Below are positions 1 through 10,898 of a stretch of DNA of 64,000 nucleotides, in pieces. The DNA is taken from positions 355,316,027 to 355,380,026 of the forward strand of contig NC_090439.1 in assembly GCF_031143425.1 (NCBI RefSeq). The letters run 5' to 3'. Source of the stretch: Pleurodeles waltl. Taxonomy: Eukaryota; Chordata; Amphibia; Caudata; Salamandridae. Position 1 is the first letter of the stretch; every line of letters starts with the position of its first letter. Made by a program: the position numbers and the translations under genes. The notes under the pieces are model-generated. The model was not told the DNA's origin. It made no database searches and saw only the letters and a list, made by a program, of their open reading frames with translations.

Positions 1-1304
1 GGCCACCTGCCGTGCCTCCATTAGGTCTACAGCGTGGCTGAGACGGCCCAGTCCACGTGCCACGTCACTGGCAAAGTGGCCCCTGTCCACCTGGAGGCTG
101 ACCGTGCGCCTAGACAGACCTGTTGTGTTCACAGCCAGCCTTACTATTGAGGATGACATCCTGTCTAGGCGGTTCAGCAGCTGGCGGTCACGACGCCGTG
201 CACTCTCTGTCTGCGTTAGCAGTCCTGCCACTAGTTGACGCATGGAGAGTGCAAGGTCGCCCATGTGTGAACTGATGAGTTGCAACTCAGAATGTACTTG
301 CTGCATGCTATTTCCATGACTGCGCTCCATGCGCCGCAATGCCCCGGTAATCCTCCTGATTTCCTGTGTCTGCAGGCGCTGATCCCGTAGGAGTGCGGCC
401 TCAGTTTGTGAAATGGAGGCATCCCCTGACTCTGCCTGCCGCTGTGAGGATGGAGTTCCCCGTCGCCTGCGACGCGGTGGAGGCCCTTGGACGTCTCCTG
501 TGGCACTTTGGCTGGTACCTGGTGCAGGCTCACACACCACTACTGCAACAGGTGTTTTGTGAGGGGACATGGTGTCGGTGGTGCAGGTCGCAGTGGTGGC
601 TGGTTCTGTTCCCTCCTGTGTCTGCTGGCTGACCAGTGGCCCCTGGCTGCTTGGGCTGGTGGGGGTGTCTTGTGAGAGACCTGTGGGACATAGGGAACAC
701 ACTGTCAGTATCTACTATCTGTTATCTACTTCCTAATAAACTTTTGCCTATGAATTGCCTACTTGACTACATTGCCCATAATGCACCATTCTGGTGTTTG
801 CTACTCTGAAATGGAACTATTTTGGTTGTGCATGCTCCTGTGTACAAGGTGGGTGGGGGTATGGCATTAATGAGGGCACATGCATGTCACATGATACTCA
901 CTGGCTGATGGTCCTGGCTCAGATGTGTCCAGATCTCCCATCCCGCATACAGCCTCAGGCTCAAGGGTCTCCTCTACCCTTTCCTCCAGGGGTGTGGGTG
1001 GTGGTACTGTTGATGGTCCCCCTCCTGTGCCTCTCATCTCCCGGAGCCGCTCTGCCACCCTCTCCTTGGTCCGGGAGCGCAGGTCGTACCACCTTTTTTT
1101 CAGTTCCTCTATACTCCGGTGGCTGACTCCCAGGGAGTTGACTTTCTCCTGGATCTCCATCCACAGTCTCCTTTTTTCTGTCTCTGGCACGGTGAGGGCT
1201 GCCCTGCCAAACAACTGGTCATGGTGCTGACAACACTCCTCAGTCAGCACCTCCAACTCTTTTTCAGCAAACTTCAGTTTCCTCTTTCTTGGGGTCTCTG
1301 CCAT
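1..1304 (-). CDS. Myb/SANT-like DNA-binding accessory protein of Harbinger, two exons, incomplete
   Basis: Exon 1 is 1304-902 and opens at an ATG (MAETPRKRKLKF). A Myb/SANT trihelix domain follows (residues about 8-95) with the hallmark segments LTEECCQHHDQLFG, RRLWMEIQEKVNSL and ELKKRWYDLRSRT. A GTGAGT donor starts at 901. A pyrimidine-rich acceptor ending CAG at 681 leads into exon 2 (680-1), and phase 1 is preserved across the splice, which supports the model. Exon 2 encodes a Pro/Gln/Thr-rich linker and then a long helical, coiled-coil-like tail with Arg clusters that is still open at the window edge. In Harbinger systems such Myb proteins bind the element ends and bring the transposase to the nucleus and DNA. 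No stop or frameshift is seen in the visible part, so it may be intact. Confidence 0.75.
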
Positions 1305-1439
1305 GGTTGCTGGAGCTCTGTGTCTTTGCACTGCTGCAGTTGAAATGGGTGTGGTCCTCCCTCCTCCCAGGTGTATTTGTAAACTTCCTGGCTGTGATGT
1401 CATCATCATGTGCCAGGAAGTGTTTTCCAGATTGTTCTG

Positions 1440-1676
1440 CAGCACCTGCATTAAATTTTCAGCACAGTCGCAATTAGCGACACCCACTCACAAATTGCGT
1501 GTCCGTTTTTTGCGCGGTCGCAAATAGAGAGCTCGCAAAAAGCGGACTCGCTATCTGCGGTCCGACTCCATTTGCGAGTCGCAAATTGTCCTCGCGTTTT
1601 CTTCCTGCATTGCAGTTAGCGAGTCGGAAATTGCGAGTCGCAAAGAGTCGCATTTTGCGAGTCGCTACTTTTTCCC
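1440..1676. repeat. Subterminal palindromic GCGAGTCGC array
   Basis: At least eight perfect or near copies of TTGCGAGTCGCAAA-like palindromes or half sites (TCGCAAT, GCGAGTCGG, GAGTCGCATTTTGCGAGTCGC) lie within about 200 bp at the element end. Such arrays are plausible binding sites for the Myb/SANT protein encoded just inside. That role is inferred from the position and the palindromic form. Confidence 0.6.
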
Positions 1677-1689
1677 AACCTACATCTGG

Positions 1690-2960
1690 CCATAAATCTC
1701 TCTGACATGATCTGACTGTCTATAAATCTTGTTTTTGAGAGGCAAGCTGTCACCATTGTCCACATCATGGGTACATCAGTTTGTTTTTCCAGAGGTCAGA
1801 GATGACAGTTCAGCATAATGGCTGAGGACTTGCCTGTAATCAGTTTGCTGTTGTCCTGTGATGATGTCTGATAAGACCACTCCATCTACAGAAACATCTT
1901 GTGGGTTGCTGTATAGCAGATCAGGGAGAGGCTCAATCTGATCTTCCTGTCCCTCATCTGAAACCATGAGCATGGTCACCTCAACTCTATCATAAAAGGG
2001 TTTTAGGCGGTTGACATGGATTATTCTTTTGGGGTTTTTGCAACTGCCTAGGTCAACTAAGTAAGTGACCTCTAATTTTCTCCTAAGTATAGGATAGGTC
2101 ACAGACCGTTTGTCCTGGAGGGCTCTTGAAGCAACAGGCTCCAACACCCAAACTTTCTGCCCTGGTTGGAATTCTACCACAGCAGCTTTCTGGTCATACC
2201 AGAGCTTTTTTTAAGCTCCTGGCTGTCCTAGAGAGTTTTGCTGGCTTTTCCATGTATTCAGCCATTCTGGAATATAGGCCAAGCACATAGTCCGCAATAT
2301 TCTGTTTGGGCACTTTGAGAGGCTTCTCCCAGCCTTCCCTTACATGGCTTAGTGGTCCCCTAACAATGTGCCCAAACAAAAGTTCAAATGGAGAAAACCC
2401 CACTCCCTTTTGTGGCCCTCCCCTGTAGTCAAACTGCAGGCAAGGAGGTGGGATATCCCATCTCCTTCTGAGTTTTTCAGGGTCTTTAGGGTCTGTTTGA
2501 ATCTTTCTACCAGCCCATTGGTTTGTGGATGGTATGGGGTAGTGAATTTATAAGTCACTCCACATTCCTGCCACATGTGTTTTAAGTATGTAGACATGAA
2601 GTTTGACCCTCTGTCTGATACCACCTCCTTAGGGAACCCTATGCTAGTGAAGATACCCAGGAGGGCTTTGGCAACTGCAGGTGCAGTAATAGACCTAAGG
2701 GGTATAGCCTCAAGATACCTAGTGGCATGATCCACTACCACTAGTATATATCTGTGCCCTGATTCAGTTTGATGGTCAAGGGGGCCAACAGTGTCTACCC
2801 TTACCCTTTCAAAGGGTACCCCAACTACTGGAAGTGCATTCGGGGGCCTTTGAGTTCCCACCTGCTTTGCTACTGGCCTGGCAGGTGGGGCAGGACTGAC
2901 AAAAGTCCTTCAATTTTTGAGACACTCTTGGCCAATAAAAGTGATTAACTAACCTACTCC
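1690..2960 (-). pseudogene. Gypsy integrase (element A), decayed
   Basis: Clear Ty3/Gypsy integrase in broken frames. The zinc-binding tail shows FCQSCPTCQ near 2890-2920. The catalytic core at 2349-2861 holds RVDTVGPLD (first Asp), VVSDRGSNF (second Asp) and NGLVERF (Glu). The C-terminal part at 1776-2180 holds QPGQKVWVLEP and LKPFYDR. Frames break near 2200 and 2350. The tail runs directly into a reverse-transcriptase start, as in the better copy at 61127-64000, to which it is closely similar throughout. Confidence 0.75.
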
Positions 2961-3653
2961 AAGTTTTATTTTGGTCCAGATGCCCTGCTAGTGGGATATT
3001 ATGGGCTAAAGTGAGGAGAAATTCTCTGAACTTCTACAGCACTACCGTTGTCCTGTTTGCACCAGGTTTGAGGTCTCTGGCCTCAGTGTACAGGAGCCCC
3101 TCCTCCCACTAGACCCTGTGGGTTCCACTGACATTTGCTAGCTCCTCCAGGGCAGCTTCCTGCCTCAGGCCTTCAAGAGTGGGACAGGTTCCCTGCCCCT
3201 GACACAGATCTTCCCTGGAGGGTCGCCTGGGCCCAAGAGCTCCAGGTGGTAAGACCCAAGATCTTCAGGCTCAGTTCCCTTCAAGGTGGGCAGCTACCCC
3301 TCCTGAGAAGAGGGGTCCTGTTTTGGGATCTGTTATGAAGCTGGTCCCCCAGTCTTCTTGCCTTTTCTCTTGGGAGGCTGGTCCACTATTTCGGGATCCA
3401 GCTCTCCTTTTCCCTCTGAAGTTTGTACGGTGCCCTTGTCTTGACACATGTCCACTCAGGGATCCCTAGCATTGCTGTATGAGTCTTCAGTTCTACTTCA
3501 GCCAGGGGGAATGCTCCAGGTCATTACCAAGCAGGCAATCTACAGGGATGGATGAGGGCACAACCACTTCTTTATGCCCTACTACCCCCCCCATTCAAAG
3601 GGTACCATAGCCATGGGATGGAATTTTGTCTCATTGTCAACATTGATGACAGG
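2961..3653 (-). pseudogene. Decayed protease-integrase linker of Gypsy element A
   Basis: This is the acidic/Pro-rich linker that separates protease and the integrase zinc domain in the homologous element at 61127-64000. The minus strand carries short matches to that linker but the frame is lost by many small indels. No independent gene is seen. Confidence 0.4.
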
Positions 3654-3887
3654 CTAAGACTTCCCTACAAGGAACTGATTTGAGTGGACCAGGTGCTGAG
3701 TTACCATGCAAATACTAGCTCCTGTGTCCCTCAATGCTTCTAATTTCTCTCCGTTAATCAAAGGGTGCTGCCTGTATTTTTCCATATTACTTGGCCAGGT
3801 AGCACAGGATAATTCTACCCCACTCCCAGTGACTAATGTTGCATCTGTGGAGACACTGACATGGTCAGGCCACATCTCTGACCCCAT
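3654..3887 (-). pseudogene. Gypsy aspartic protease remnant (element A)
   Basis: The open segment contains HPLINGEKLEALRDTGAS, with the retropepsin active-site motif DTGAS. It aligns with the LINGVEVQAYRDTGAS region of the intact copy at 61444. The end of the domain is lost in the decayed linker. The active-site triad is retained but the protein around it is not. Confidence 0.65.
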
Positions 3888-4522
3888 CTAGATATTGGCA
3901 ACTGTATTTACTGCAGGTTGACTAGAGGCATTTGTCTTGTTTTTACAGTTAGAGTCTCCAGTTTGGCGCCCTTTGTTTTTGCAATATTGATACCAAGCCT
4001 TGGTGGGACCAACATGTCTTCCATTGTACCCACCCCTGGACTGGGAGAAGTCTCTGGGTCCACCCTCCTGTGCAGATTTTTGGGGGCCTTGAGAAGACTC
4101 TTTGTTATTTTTACCCTGGTTCCCATCTTTCCCTTGGGGGGTGGAGGTGTTGGCCTTTTTTCTTTGGTCTCCCCCACCATAGTTTTGGTCACCCTTGTTT
4201 TGACCCAGTGGTCTGCCTTCCTCCAACTTCTTGAGGGGAAATTGGACCCACGTCGATCAGATGTTGAAGTAACCTATCATTTAAACAATTACTTAACAGA
4301 TGATCTTTCATGAACAGATTGTACAGCCCATTATAGTCTTGTACCTTTTTTCCAGCTAACCAACCACTTAGCATGTTTACTCATTAGTCCACAAAGTCTA
4401 CCCAGGCCTGGCTCTGGTTTTTTTTAGCCTCCCTGAACTTTATTCTGTACTCCTCAGTTGTAAATCCAAAGCCCTCAATCAGGGCACCCTATATGAGGTC
4501 AGAGGATTTAGAATCTGCCTAA
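3888..4522 (-). pseudogene. Gag C-terminal half of Gypsy element A (SCAN-like region, basic tail, zinc knuckle)
   Basis: On the minus strand: FGFTTEEYRIKFREAKK, then a helical stretch with LYNLFMKDHLLSNCLNDRLL and SPQEVGGR (4189-4480), then a Lys/Gly/Gln-rich basic tail (3908-4226) with WYQYCKNKGRQTGDSNC, a CX2CX4HX4C-type knuckle with altered residues. It aligns residue by residue with the Gag at 59765. In-frame stops lie near 4380 and 4490. It breaks at 4522 where the retroviral LTR begins. Confidence 0.65.
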
Positions 4523-4864
4523 TTCAGTGTCAGGAGCCTGTTGTGTAGCTAATTTAGTTATAGCTCCATGCACGTTATTTTAGCACACTAGGTCTGCCGC
4601 TGTGCACTTTAACCTAGATATATTTTATTCAGCTTCATTTATTATTTTAACAATAGCCACATTTGCGGTCTTGTTTTATTTCTCTTTATCTAGCTCTTCT
4701 TTGCTTAGGCTAGCACTGTGTTCTTAAACAAGCACTCTGTGCTTCTCTCAAGGCTGCAGTGAGATAGGTTGCCGGTAAAACGTGATAACGCTTTGTCTCT
4801 GGTATTCATAGAAACATACACGTCCTTATGTAGGAACATTTTCTCAGAACATCAGTTGTTTTAT

Positions 4865-4871
4865 TATAAAA
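4865..4871 (+). promoter_or_regulatory. TATA box of the ERV 5' LTR
   Basis: TATAAAA about 340 bp into the LTR, upstream of the ATTAAA signal at 5209, as expected for U3 followed by R. This stretch is missing from the truncated 3' LTR, so conservation cannot be checked inside the window. Confidence 0.5.
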
Positions 4872-5208
4872 ACACTTCCCTGTCCCATACACGTTAGAGG
4901 GAGATTCCAGTCAGATAACCACGACTGTATGCTGATTGCTGAACGCATCACTACAGCTGCGTATGCTGACTTAAGGCCTTTTCTCAGGTATGGGGGATGA
5001 TGTCTTCCCAGGGGAACCTGAAGAGCAGAACTAGAGCTTAACAGGCTGTGCTGTAATATAGCCTAGGTAGGAATTAGTCTATTGACTAGTGACAATATGG
5101 TAGCGTTATTTCTATGCTATACTCTCCTTGTCACAATTTTAACCCTGTCATGCTTTACCGTCCTGGTTATTGCAGTACATGCTTTATTGTCTAAGATGCA
5201 GTTGCTTC

Positions 5209-5214
5209 ATTAAA
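5209..5214 (+). terminator. Polyadenylation signal ATTAAA in the ERV LTR
   Basis: ATTAAA inside the segment GCAGTTGCTTCATTAAAACC, which is conserved exactly in the 3' LTR remnant near 24732. Conservation between the two LTRs supports a real R-region signal. Confidence 0.55.
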
Positions 5215-5489
5215 ACCTTATTGAAACATATACTGCCTCTGTTTGTCATTGTATATGTGAGAATAATATAACTGAGAGAAACGGATGAGATCTGAATGAC
5301 CACGATTTCCCTGAGGAGTCCATTGTGTCATGCGCTCGGCTGCCCAATAATCCCTGCTCTTGGGTAGAGATGAGGCACAGCTAGTTAGCCGGAGCAAACC
5401 CGGATTGGGGCGACAGGTGTCACCTTTAGTTGGTTAGACTCAGTCCCCCATACTGCAGGCGATTCTGCCGCTCAAATCCAGTAGTCTCA

Positions 5490-5783
5490 TTAGAATAATG
5501 AGAGCCTACGCGACATGGTGCCGCCAATGTTTTGTCAGGCTCTAATTTTGGGGTCCTCCTGAGTAGCTCTGTCTCACTACATACAACGACACCTCAGTAC
5601 TATATACAGAGACATCCATTGTATTGAGGATTTCCTCCTCAGTTAAGTAGGGAACACCTATCTGACATTGGAGATTGTTCAAGCTTGAACTCTAAAAGGA
5701 TAATCCCCATTTGGTGTGCTTATCTCTGAACCCATTTACCATTCATTATTGCAAATCCACAAGAGGTAGCAATAGCAGTCAAT
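5490..5783 (+). other. ERV leader with candidate primer-binding site
   Basis: Non-coding leader between LTR and gag. TGGTGCCGCCAATG at 5516 resembles a primer-binding site complementary to a lysine tRNA with a few changes, but lies 26 nt after the LTR end defined by the 3' copy, an unusual spacing. Either the spacing is an insertion, or the LTR really ends at 5515 and the 3' LTR lost its last bases. No gene is seen. Confidence 0.35.
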
Positions 5784-7279
5784 ATGAGACCACCTCTTAC
5801 TGCTCATTTACTGGCACATGGCCTAACCGCCCAGGGGGGTCGAGTCACATTTGTTGTTGAGGCTCATCCAGCCTATAGAACAGAACATTTTTATTCTTGG
5901 GTCACATTTCCCGCAGTTGATGGGAACATGTACATTTCACCATTATACACCTACAAACGTACCTGCACAATACAGAGCATATGCATATTTAGAAATACCT
6001 CTATCCTATCAAGAACATAATAATTGGCTTGATGACGCCCTACCCCACACAATTTTACACGTTAGGTTTGGTCCTCTAAGTAATGAAGGTCCTACCTGGC
6101 CCTTATTGGCTCCTTATACACCTCACCCTGCTGCAGAGAACCTAACCGTGGCTGAGGTCTGCCGCTTATACACTGAGCTATAGGAAATATATAGACGATT
6201 AGTACAGTTTGTAATGCAAACATTAAACACAAACCCAGCACGTGCTGCACCAGCGCAACCACATGCAGTAACGGCAGGCATTAACCATGCAACTGTACAT
6301 TCGATCATGGGTAAGGTACCCGCCAAACAAGAAGAAATTCTGTTTTTGGTTAGCTCAAAAAACAAATGCGCTGGAAGCAGTATTTCCCCATAAGGGACCT
6401 CGGGATAAACATAGAATATTAACTAGGTGCTTGCCATTTGGGATGGTTCCCACTGTGGATAATTGTAATACATGGGGCACGGTATTTGCCACACTCTATA
6501 CTACCACACACGGTACACCGACACTTGCCAATTTACCGGAAGTGTTGAAACAAATTCAAGATGAACACTGGGCTGCCCTGGCACTGGTCTTGGGGATGCA
6601 ACTGATGGGCATCTTCAATAATATTAAGTAACCTTAAAGGGGAAGCAGTTGCACTAGCGGTGCCCATACTGCTCTGGGGACGTTCCATCACAGGATCAAG
6701 AACGCAAGCTGCCAAAATTTATCTCAGAGACCTACTCTAGTATTGGTCAAGATAGTCTGGGGTCCAGACCAACAAAACCACAATTTGACGGTAAATCTAA
6801 TAAAGATTCTACCGAGCAAGATCTATAGCATACTAAGAAACGCTGGGATAAAAAAAAAAGGGGGAAAATCTCTGCACACAGAGACCCCACAGAATAGATA
6901 TAATCTCAGAAATAGGGAAAATATAAAAACACCTGACAGACATCAATATACTGATATGCGCCAATCTCGTTCCTTTGAGGACTCATCGGAAAAACGCAGT
7001 GAGGGAGGTTGGCGGTCAGAGCGAAGAACTGAGTATGTGAAACCGAGACAGGAATCACAACGCTCAACAGAAGTTTATGTTAAAAAGGAAGATAAACTTT
7101 CCCAACAAAAATCAAAATTTAAAAAGAAAAAGGTGGCAGTAGTTGCAGTTCAACATGCCACTCAAGAAGAGGGCTCTCTTGAAGAACAAGGAGTGGGCAC
7201 TAGTGCTATTAGGCAGCTCAGCAGAGGTCACAATAGTTCACCGGAATCTTCTAGAGCATCAGGAGTTGAAAGCAACTAA
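5784..7279 (+). pseudogene. ERV gag, decayed
   Basis: Coding runs in three frames: 5784-5925, 5920-6360 and 6360-7279, with internal stops (for example near 6181 and 6630). The N-terminal half is hydrophobic/aromatic, the middle is Pro/Ala-rich, and the C-terminal part (6743-7140) is strongly basic with Arg/Lys/Gly/Glu patches. No CX2CX4HX4C zinc knuckle was found in any frame. That absence and the basic tail fit foamy-type Gag, which uses Gly/Arg-rich boxes, rather than orthoretroviral Gag. Without a database search the assignment rests on position and composition. Confidence 0.5.
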
Positions 7280-8816
7280 TGACTTCCAACGAATAGAAAC
7301 TGTGGATATGTGTGTCTCCACGCCTGATAAGGTGTACAAAGTAACGTTACAGTTAGGAGACATTGAACGCACAATAGACGCAATCTTTTGGGACCGTGTC
7401 GTAAACATATATGATATTTTGCTGGCCAAAAAGGATTGCCCACCTGAATTTGTCCGTATCTGCCCATATGATGAATATGTTATCAAACCTTCTTTCTCAC
7501 CCCTTGTTCCCGAGGAGCTCGCAGAATCCTATGCCATTGATTGGGCATTGGCACAGGCACCCGCGTTATATCGCAACCACTTAGGATGGGATAAAGATTC
7601 CCCCTACCATGTAATTCCTATTAAAAATCAACCCCAACTTCAACTGACTATCCAATCAAACAAGGGAAATCCTCACACAACTGGAGTACCAGGGCGTAAT
7701 CGAACCCTGTGTCTCACCAATGAATAATCAATAATTCCCAGTAGCTAAACTGGTCCATTCGTACAGAATAGTCTTAGAATATAGAGATTTAAACAGTCAT
7801 ACACGCACATATGCTACACAAAACTCACATAGCACAGCACTCATGAACAACATAGTGCGCAAAAAATACAAAACAACATTGGACATTTCCAATGGTTTCT
7901 TCTGCCAAAATATACTGCCTAAGAGTAGAGACTTAACAAGTTTTAGCGCACTAGGCTCCCAGAAACAATTCTGTCATTTACCCAGGGGTACAATAACAGT
8001 CCAGGGCTGTTCACGGCTCGTGGACTTCAATATTGCACGACATTGACCCTGAAGCATGGTCCTATGTAGATGATATTCATCTCACAGATGATGAATTACT
8101 GCAACTTTTAAGACGGGTAGCCCATATTGCTGTGGGATTTGCCGAGTCCGGCCACAAATTCAATTAAAAAAAAAAAAAAAATAGCCTTCCTTAGCGTCCT
8201 GTTTCTAGGATATGAGTTATCAAGTGAAGGAAAGAGCCTAGCACCACAATTCTTGGGAAAATTAGCACAATTACAACCTCCAAATACAATTTAAAAAACT
8301 TCAATCCCTATTGGGTTTCCTATATTTTGACAGAACTTACATTCCTGATTACGCATCACGCATAAAACCTTTATATGACTTAATACGTCCTGACTTTTCA
8401 AGTAAATTTTGGACAGTGGAACACACACGCATACTCACAGCTTTGCAAACAGACGTGCTTGCAGCACAACATTTACACACAAAGGACAATAAAACACATC
8501 TGGTCATCAGAGTAATTGCTGGTGCCATTGGTTTCACCTATGTAACTTTCAATGAGGGTGAGACAGTCCAGATAGCATACAAATCACATTTGTACTCAGC
8601 AGCAGAACAACGCTTTGCTCCAACTGAGAAAATTCTCACTGCTGTTCAGATGGCTGTCATTAAAGAAAGACCAGTAGCCCAAGGCAAACGCATTATTGTC
8701 GTTTCTTCAATCCCAGCCCTTCAGACTGTTACCAAAGCCAGCGTTCCTAACGCTTAAGCATTACATCCACATTGGATTCAATGGGCAACGTCTTTGACTG
8801 CCACTGATGTAGACTA
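7143..8816 (+). pseudogene. ERV pol, 5' part: protease and reverse transcriptase, interrupted
   Basis: The protease region near 7190-7260 has the segment AEVTIV but with GSS where the catalytic Asp-Ser/Thr-Gly would be, so the active site looks mutated. Reverse transcriptase follows: KYKTTLDISNGFF (7861), PRGTITVQG, and YVDDIHLTDD with the catalytic YVDD codons at 8063-8074. A tether segment follows (8311-8757, LLGFLYFDRTYIPDYAS, LYSAAEQRFAPTEK). Frames break near 7727 and 8046, at an A15 tract at 8166, and at a stop at 8755. The open coding sense ends at Harbinger-1 and resumes at 16645 in a compatible frame. Confidence 0.65.
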
Positions 8817-8817
8817 T

Positions 8818-9060
8818 GGCCCTCATCATGACATTGGCGGTAAGTCCCGCTTACCGCCATGCCGACCGCCGCCAACATATCCCCGGCATGGCGGATTACC
8901 CCTACCGATATTATGACACACACGTACCAATCTGTCACTATACAGCCACACACACAAGTCCGCCAGCCCAAAGGTCAGTGATAAACTGGCGGTACCAAAA
9001 CCCACACCATTACGCCAACAGAACTACACCCACAGCATAATGGCCCAGGAATCACCGCGG
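8818..9060. repeat. Left terminal and subterminal region of Harbinger-1
   Basis: The terminal inverted repeat GGCCCTCATCATGACATTGG is followed by about 230 bp rich in GGCGGT, ACCGCC and GCCGCC motifs. The same sequence, inverted, ends Harbinger-2 at 54410-54694. No ORF of its own. Confidence 0.75.
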
Positions 9061-9070
9061 CGGACATTCA

Positions 9071-10616
9071 ATGTTGTGGGACGAAACCCCTAGAACAAGG
9101 GATGAGATCAGGAAGAGGTGGAACGACCTACGGGGGAAGGTACGTTCAGTGGCAGCAAGACACCAGATAGCAGTACAGAGGACTGGCGGTGGATTCCCAC
9201 TTCCTCCCCCACAACTAACAACATGGGAGGAGCAAGTCTTGGCAATAATGCATCCTGAGGGCCTGGCAGGAGTAGCAGGAGGACTGGACTCTGGTAAGTC
9301 AACTATCACATACCCCCACCCTCACTCTCACTCCCATCACTTCACCTTACACACACCCCACCATCACAACCTACTCCTCCTAAAACCAAGTCCTGCATGC
9401 AACACCAATGCATGGACACCCATCACAGACCTGCATGGACAACTATCACTAAAGCATGCACACTAGAGACCATCACCTAGCCCACCAAATCACTACTCAC
9501 ACAAGGAAAAGCTTCCAGGGCAATAACAACCGTACAGAGCAACACACCCATGCACAAGATGTCACATGCAGAAACAATAACACTGCATTTACATCCCCAC
9601 AGGTCCCTCATCCAACGTCACCGGAGAGAAGGTGCCAGCAACATCCAGTCTGCCCCCAAAAGAGGCCCACAGTGATGACAGCAGCTCTGGACGCCTGGAT
9701 CTGGATGACCAACCTGACCCATCAGGGACCTCCGGACAGTCAGTTACCCAGGCACAGTACCATACCACCAGAGAGCCTCCCCCCTCCGGAAATTCCACAA
9801 CAGCACCCACCCAGCGGGCCCATACCTCTGTCCCCAGGACACGTCAATCAGCAGTGTGTCCACCACTACAGGACCCCAGGACACCCCACAAACACAGGAC
9901 AATCAGGGACCTGGGGTCAGTGGCAGTGGGCACACGGTTTACGGGTCAGAGGCACAGGTCGACAGGGAAGCTTGGAGGACTGCTGTGCGACAGGGGGAGG
10001 ACAGGCCCAGGGAACAGACTCTCCACGAGGCACTCACCAACATCCTGGGAGCATACCACCATTCCCAGGAGACGATGGGCCAGATACTGGCCCAGTTGCA
10101 GGAGACCCAGCAGCTGCAGAAGGGACAGTAACTGGGGATCAGGGAGGACCTCAGGGACATCCACACTATCCTGGTCACCATTGCAGGGTGCTGACAGACA
10201 TGGCCAACACCATGAGGGAGGCAGTGGCACACCACGGGGCCCCTGACACTAGCCACACTGATGAACAGCCCTCCACTTCAGCTGCCGCTAGTGGACAGGA
10301 GGCCCCACCACAGGAACAACAGGCCACCAGCACCCCTTCCCCTGCAGAAGGAGAACCACCCCGCAAACGGTCCCTGCGATCCAGGCAGAAGCCAGAGAAC
10401 ATTGCCAATACCCCACCAGGAAATAAGACTCTCCTGAATGTCACCCTTGTGTCCCACTTTGTCACCCTGTCCACCTTGAACTGCCATTGCTCCACTTCCT
10501 GTTCCCCCTCGGACAATGCACCTGAGATCCACATAGACTGGACTCTATCCTGGACTTTCCTCCATCAGCAACCCAGCCCATTGCACATCCCCCTTCACTT
10601 ATTAGCACCTAAATAA
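9071..10616 (+). pseudogene. Harbinger-1 Myb/SANT gene A, N-terminus deleted
   Basis: Exon 1 survives only from the third helix of the Myb/SANT domain (TRDEIRKRWNDLRGKVRS) to a GTAAGT donor at 9294. The intron ends CCCCACAG at 9602. Exon 2 (9603-10616) encodes an acidic/Pro-rich linker and a helical tail (DRPREQTLHEALTNILGAYH; MANTMREAVA), and ends Pro/Arg-rich (GEPPRKRSLRSRQKPE) with a stop and AATAAA overlapping at 10612. Harbinger-2 keeps the missing N-terminal two thirds of the domain, showing about 150 bp plus the start were deleted here. Further frame breaks lie near 9850 and 10130-10200. The protein would have bound the element ends. Confidence 0.7.
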
Positions 10617-10617
10617 A
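10612..10617 (+). terminator. Polyadenylation signal of Myb gene A
   Basis: AATAAA in CCTAAATAAACACCC at the end of gene A. The same AATAAACACCC occurs on the minus strand near 52434-52440 at the end of gene A in Harbinger-2. Confidence 0.6.
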
Positions 10618-10898
10618 CACCCTTGGTAAGTATGGAGTCTGTCAATTGATTGAATTATGTATTCGTTTAACAAGCTGTAAACATTGCAATTCAACTGTAC
10701 AGTAATGTATACATAGATATGACCTGTAGTTGGCTGCAGTCAACACACCAGGAGCCAGAGTGGGGCACAGCTATCTGCAAATAGAGATGCCAAAGGGTTC
10801 AGTAAGTGGCCATAGAAGTGTGAAAAACAGCCTGTCATGTTCAATGTCCAACACAAAACTGTCAATTGAAGGTGAAGTTACAGTGTCCTACCTGTGTG
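10618..10898. other. Spacer between convergent Myb A and transposase genes
   Basis: About 280 bp without coding sense, matching 52150-52430 of Harbinger-2. It holds the 3' ends of both convergent genes. No further feature is seen. Confidence 0.5.

Larger units (their letters stand above)
1..1680 (-). mobile_element. Harbinger-type DNA transposon, terminal part (left copy)
   Basis: Runs from about 1680 leftwards out of the window. The outer end is rich in the motif GCGAGTCGC/GCGACTCGC and is followed by a two-exon Myb/SANT-like gene on the minus strand, the usual accessory gene of PIF/Harbinger elements. No transposase is visible, so it must lie beyond position 1 or be absent. The end abuts the reverse-transcriptase start of a minus-strand Gypsy fragment near 1686. 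The exact terminus and target duplication could not be fixed. It is a different family from the two large Harbinger copies further right, whose ends are built on GGCGGT motifs. Confidence 0.7.
1686..4527 (-). mobile_element. Ty3/Gypsy (Gmr1-like) element A, internal part, left half
   Basis: Reading on the minus strand from 4527: Gag C-terminal half, zinc knuckle remnant, protease, integrase, then the first residues of reverse transcriptase (motif IYRQSDHVRE near 1700) where the left Harbinger begins. Integrase therefore precedes reverse transcriptase, the Gmr1 order. The right half of the same element (Gag N-terminus, leader, LTR) continues at 24991-28211 after the inserted retrovirus. The TTCAG/ATCAG duplication at the two breakpoints supports this. 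The copy is old, with many stops and frameshifts. Confidence 0.65.
4528..5489 (+). repeat. 5' LTR of the endogenous retrovirus
   Basis: It starts TGTCAGGAGCC and ends GTCTCA, 962 bp. The end is set by the 3' LTR copy, which stops at 24990 exactly where Gypsy gag resumes. The stretch 5106-5489 is about 90 percent identical by eye to 24629-24990. A TATAAAA box lies at 4865 and an ATTAAA polyadenylation signal at 5209. An alternative end at 5515, just before a TGG, is discussed under the leader entry. Confidence 0.75.

Noticed and set aside
5516..5529. LTR end at 5515 directly before TGGTGCCGCC
   Set aside because: The 3' LTR ends at the position equivalent to 5489 and is followed at once by Gypsy gag with a matching 5-bp duplication, so 5489 is preferred. 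The alternative cannot be excluded.
9456..10616. A 386-residue plus-strand ORF as the product of Myb gene A
   Set aside because: Only parts of this frame match gene A of Harbinger-2. The conserved tail lies in another frame between 9856 and 10131, so the long ORF mixes true and false frames.
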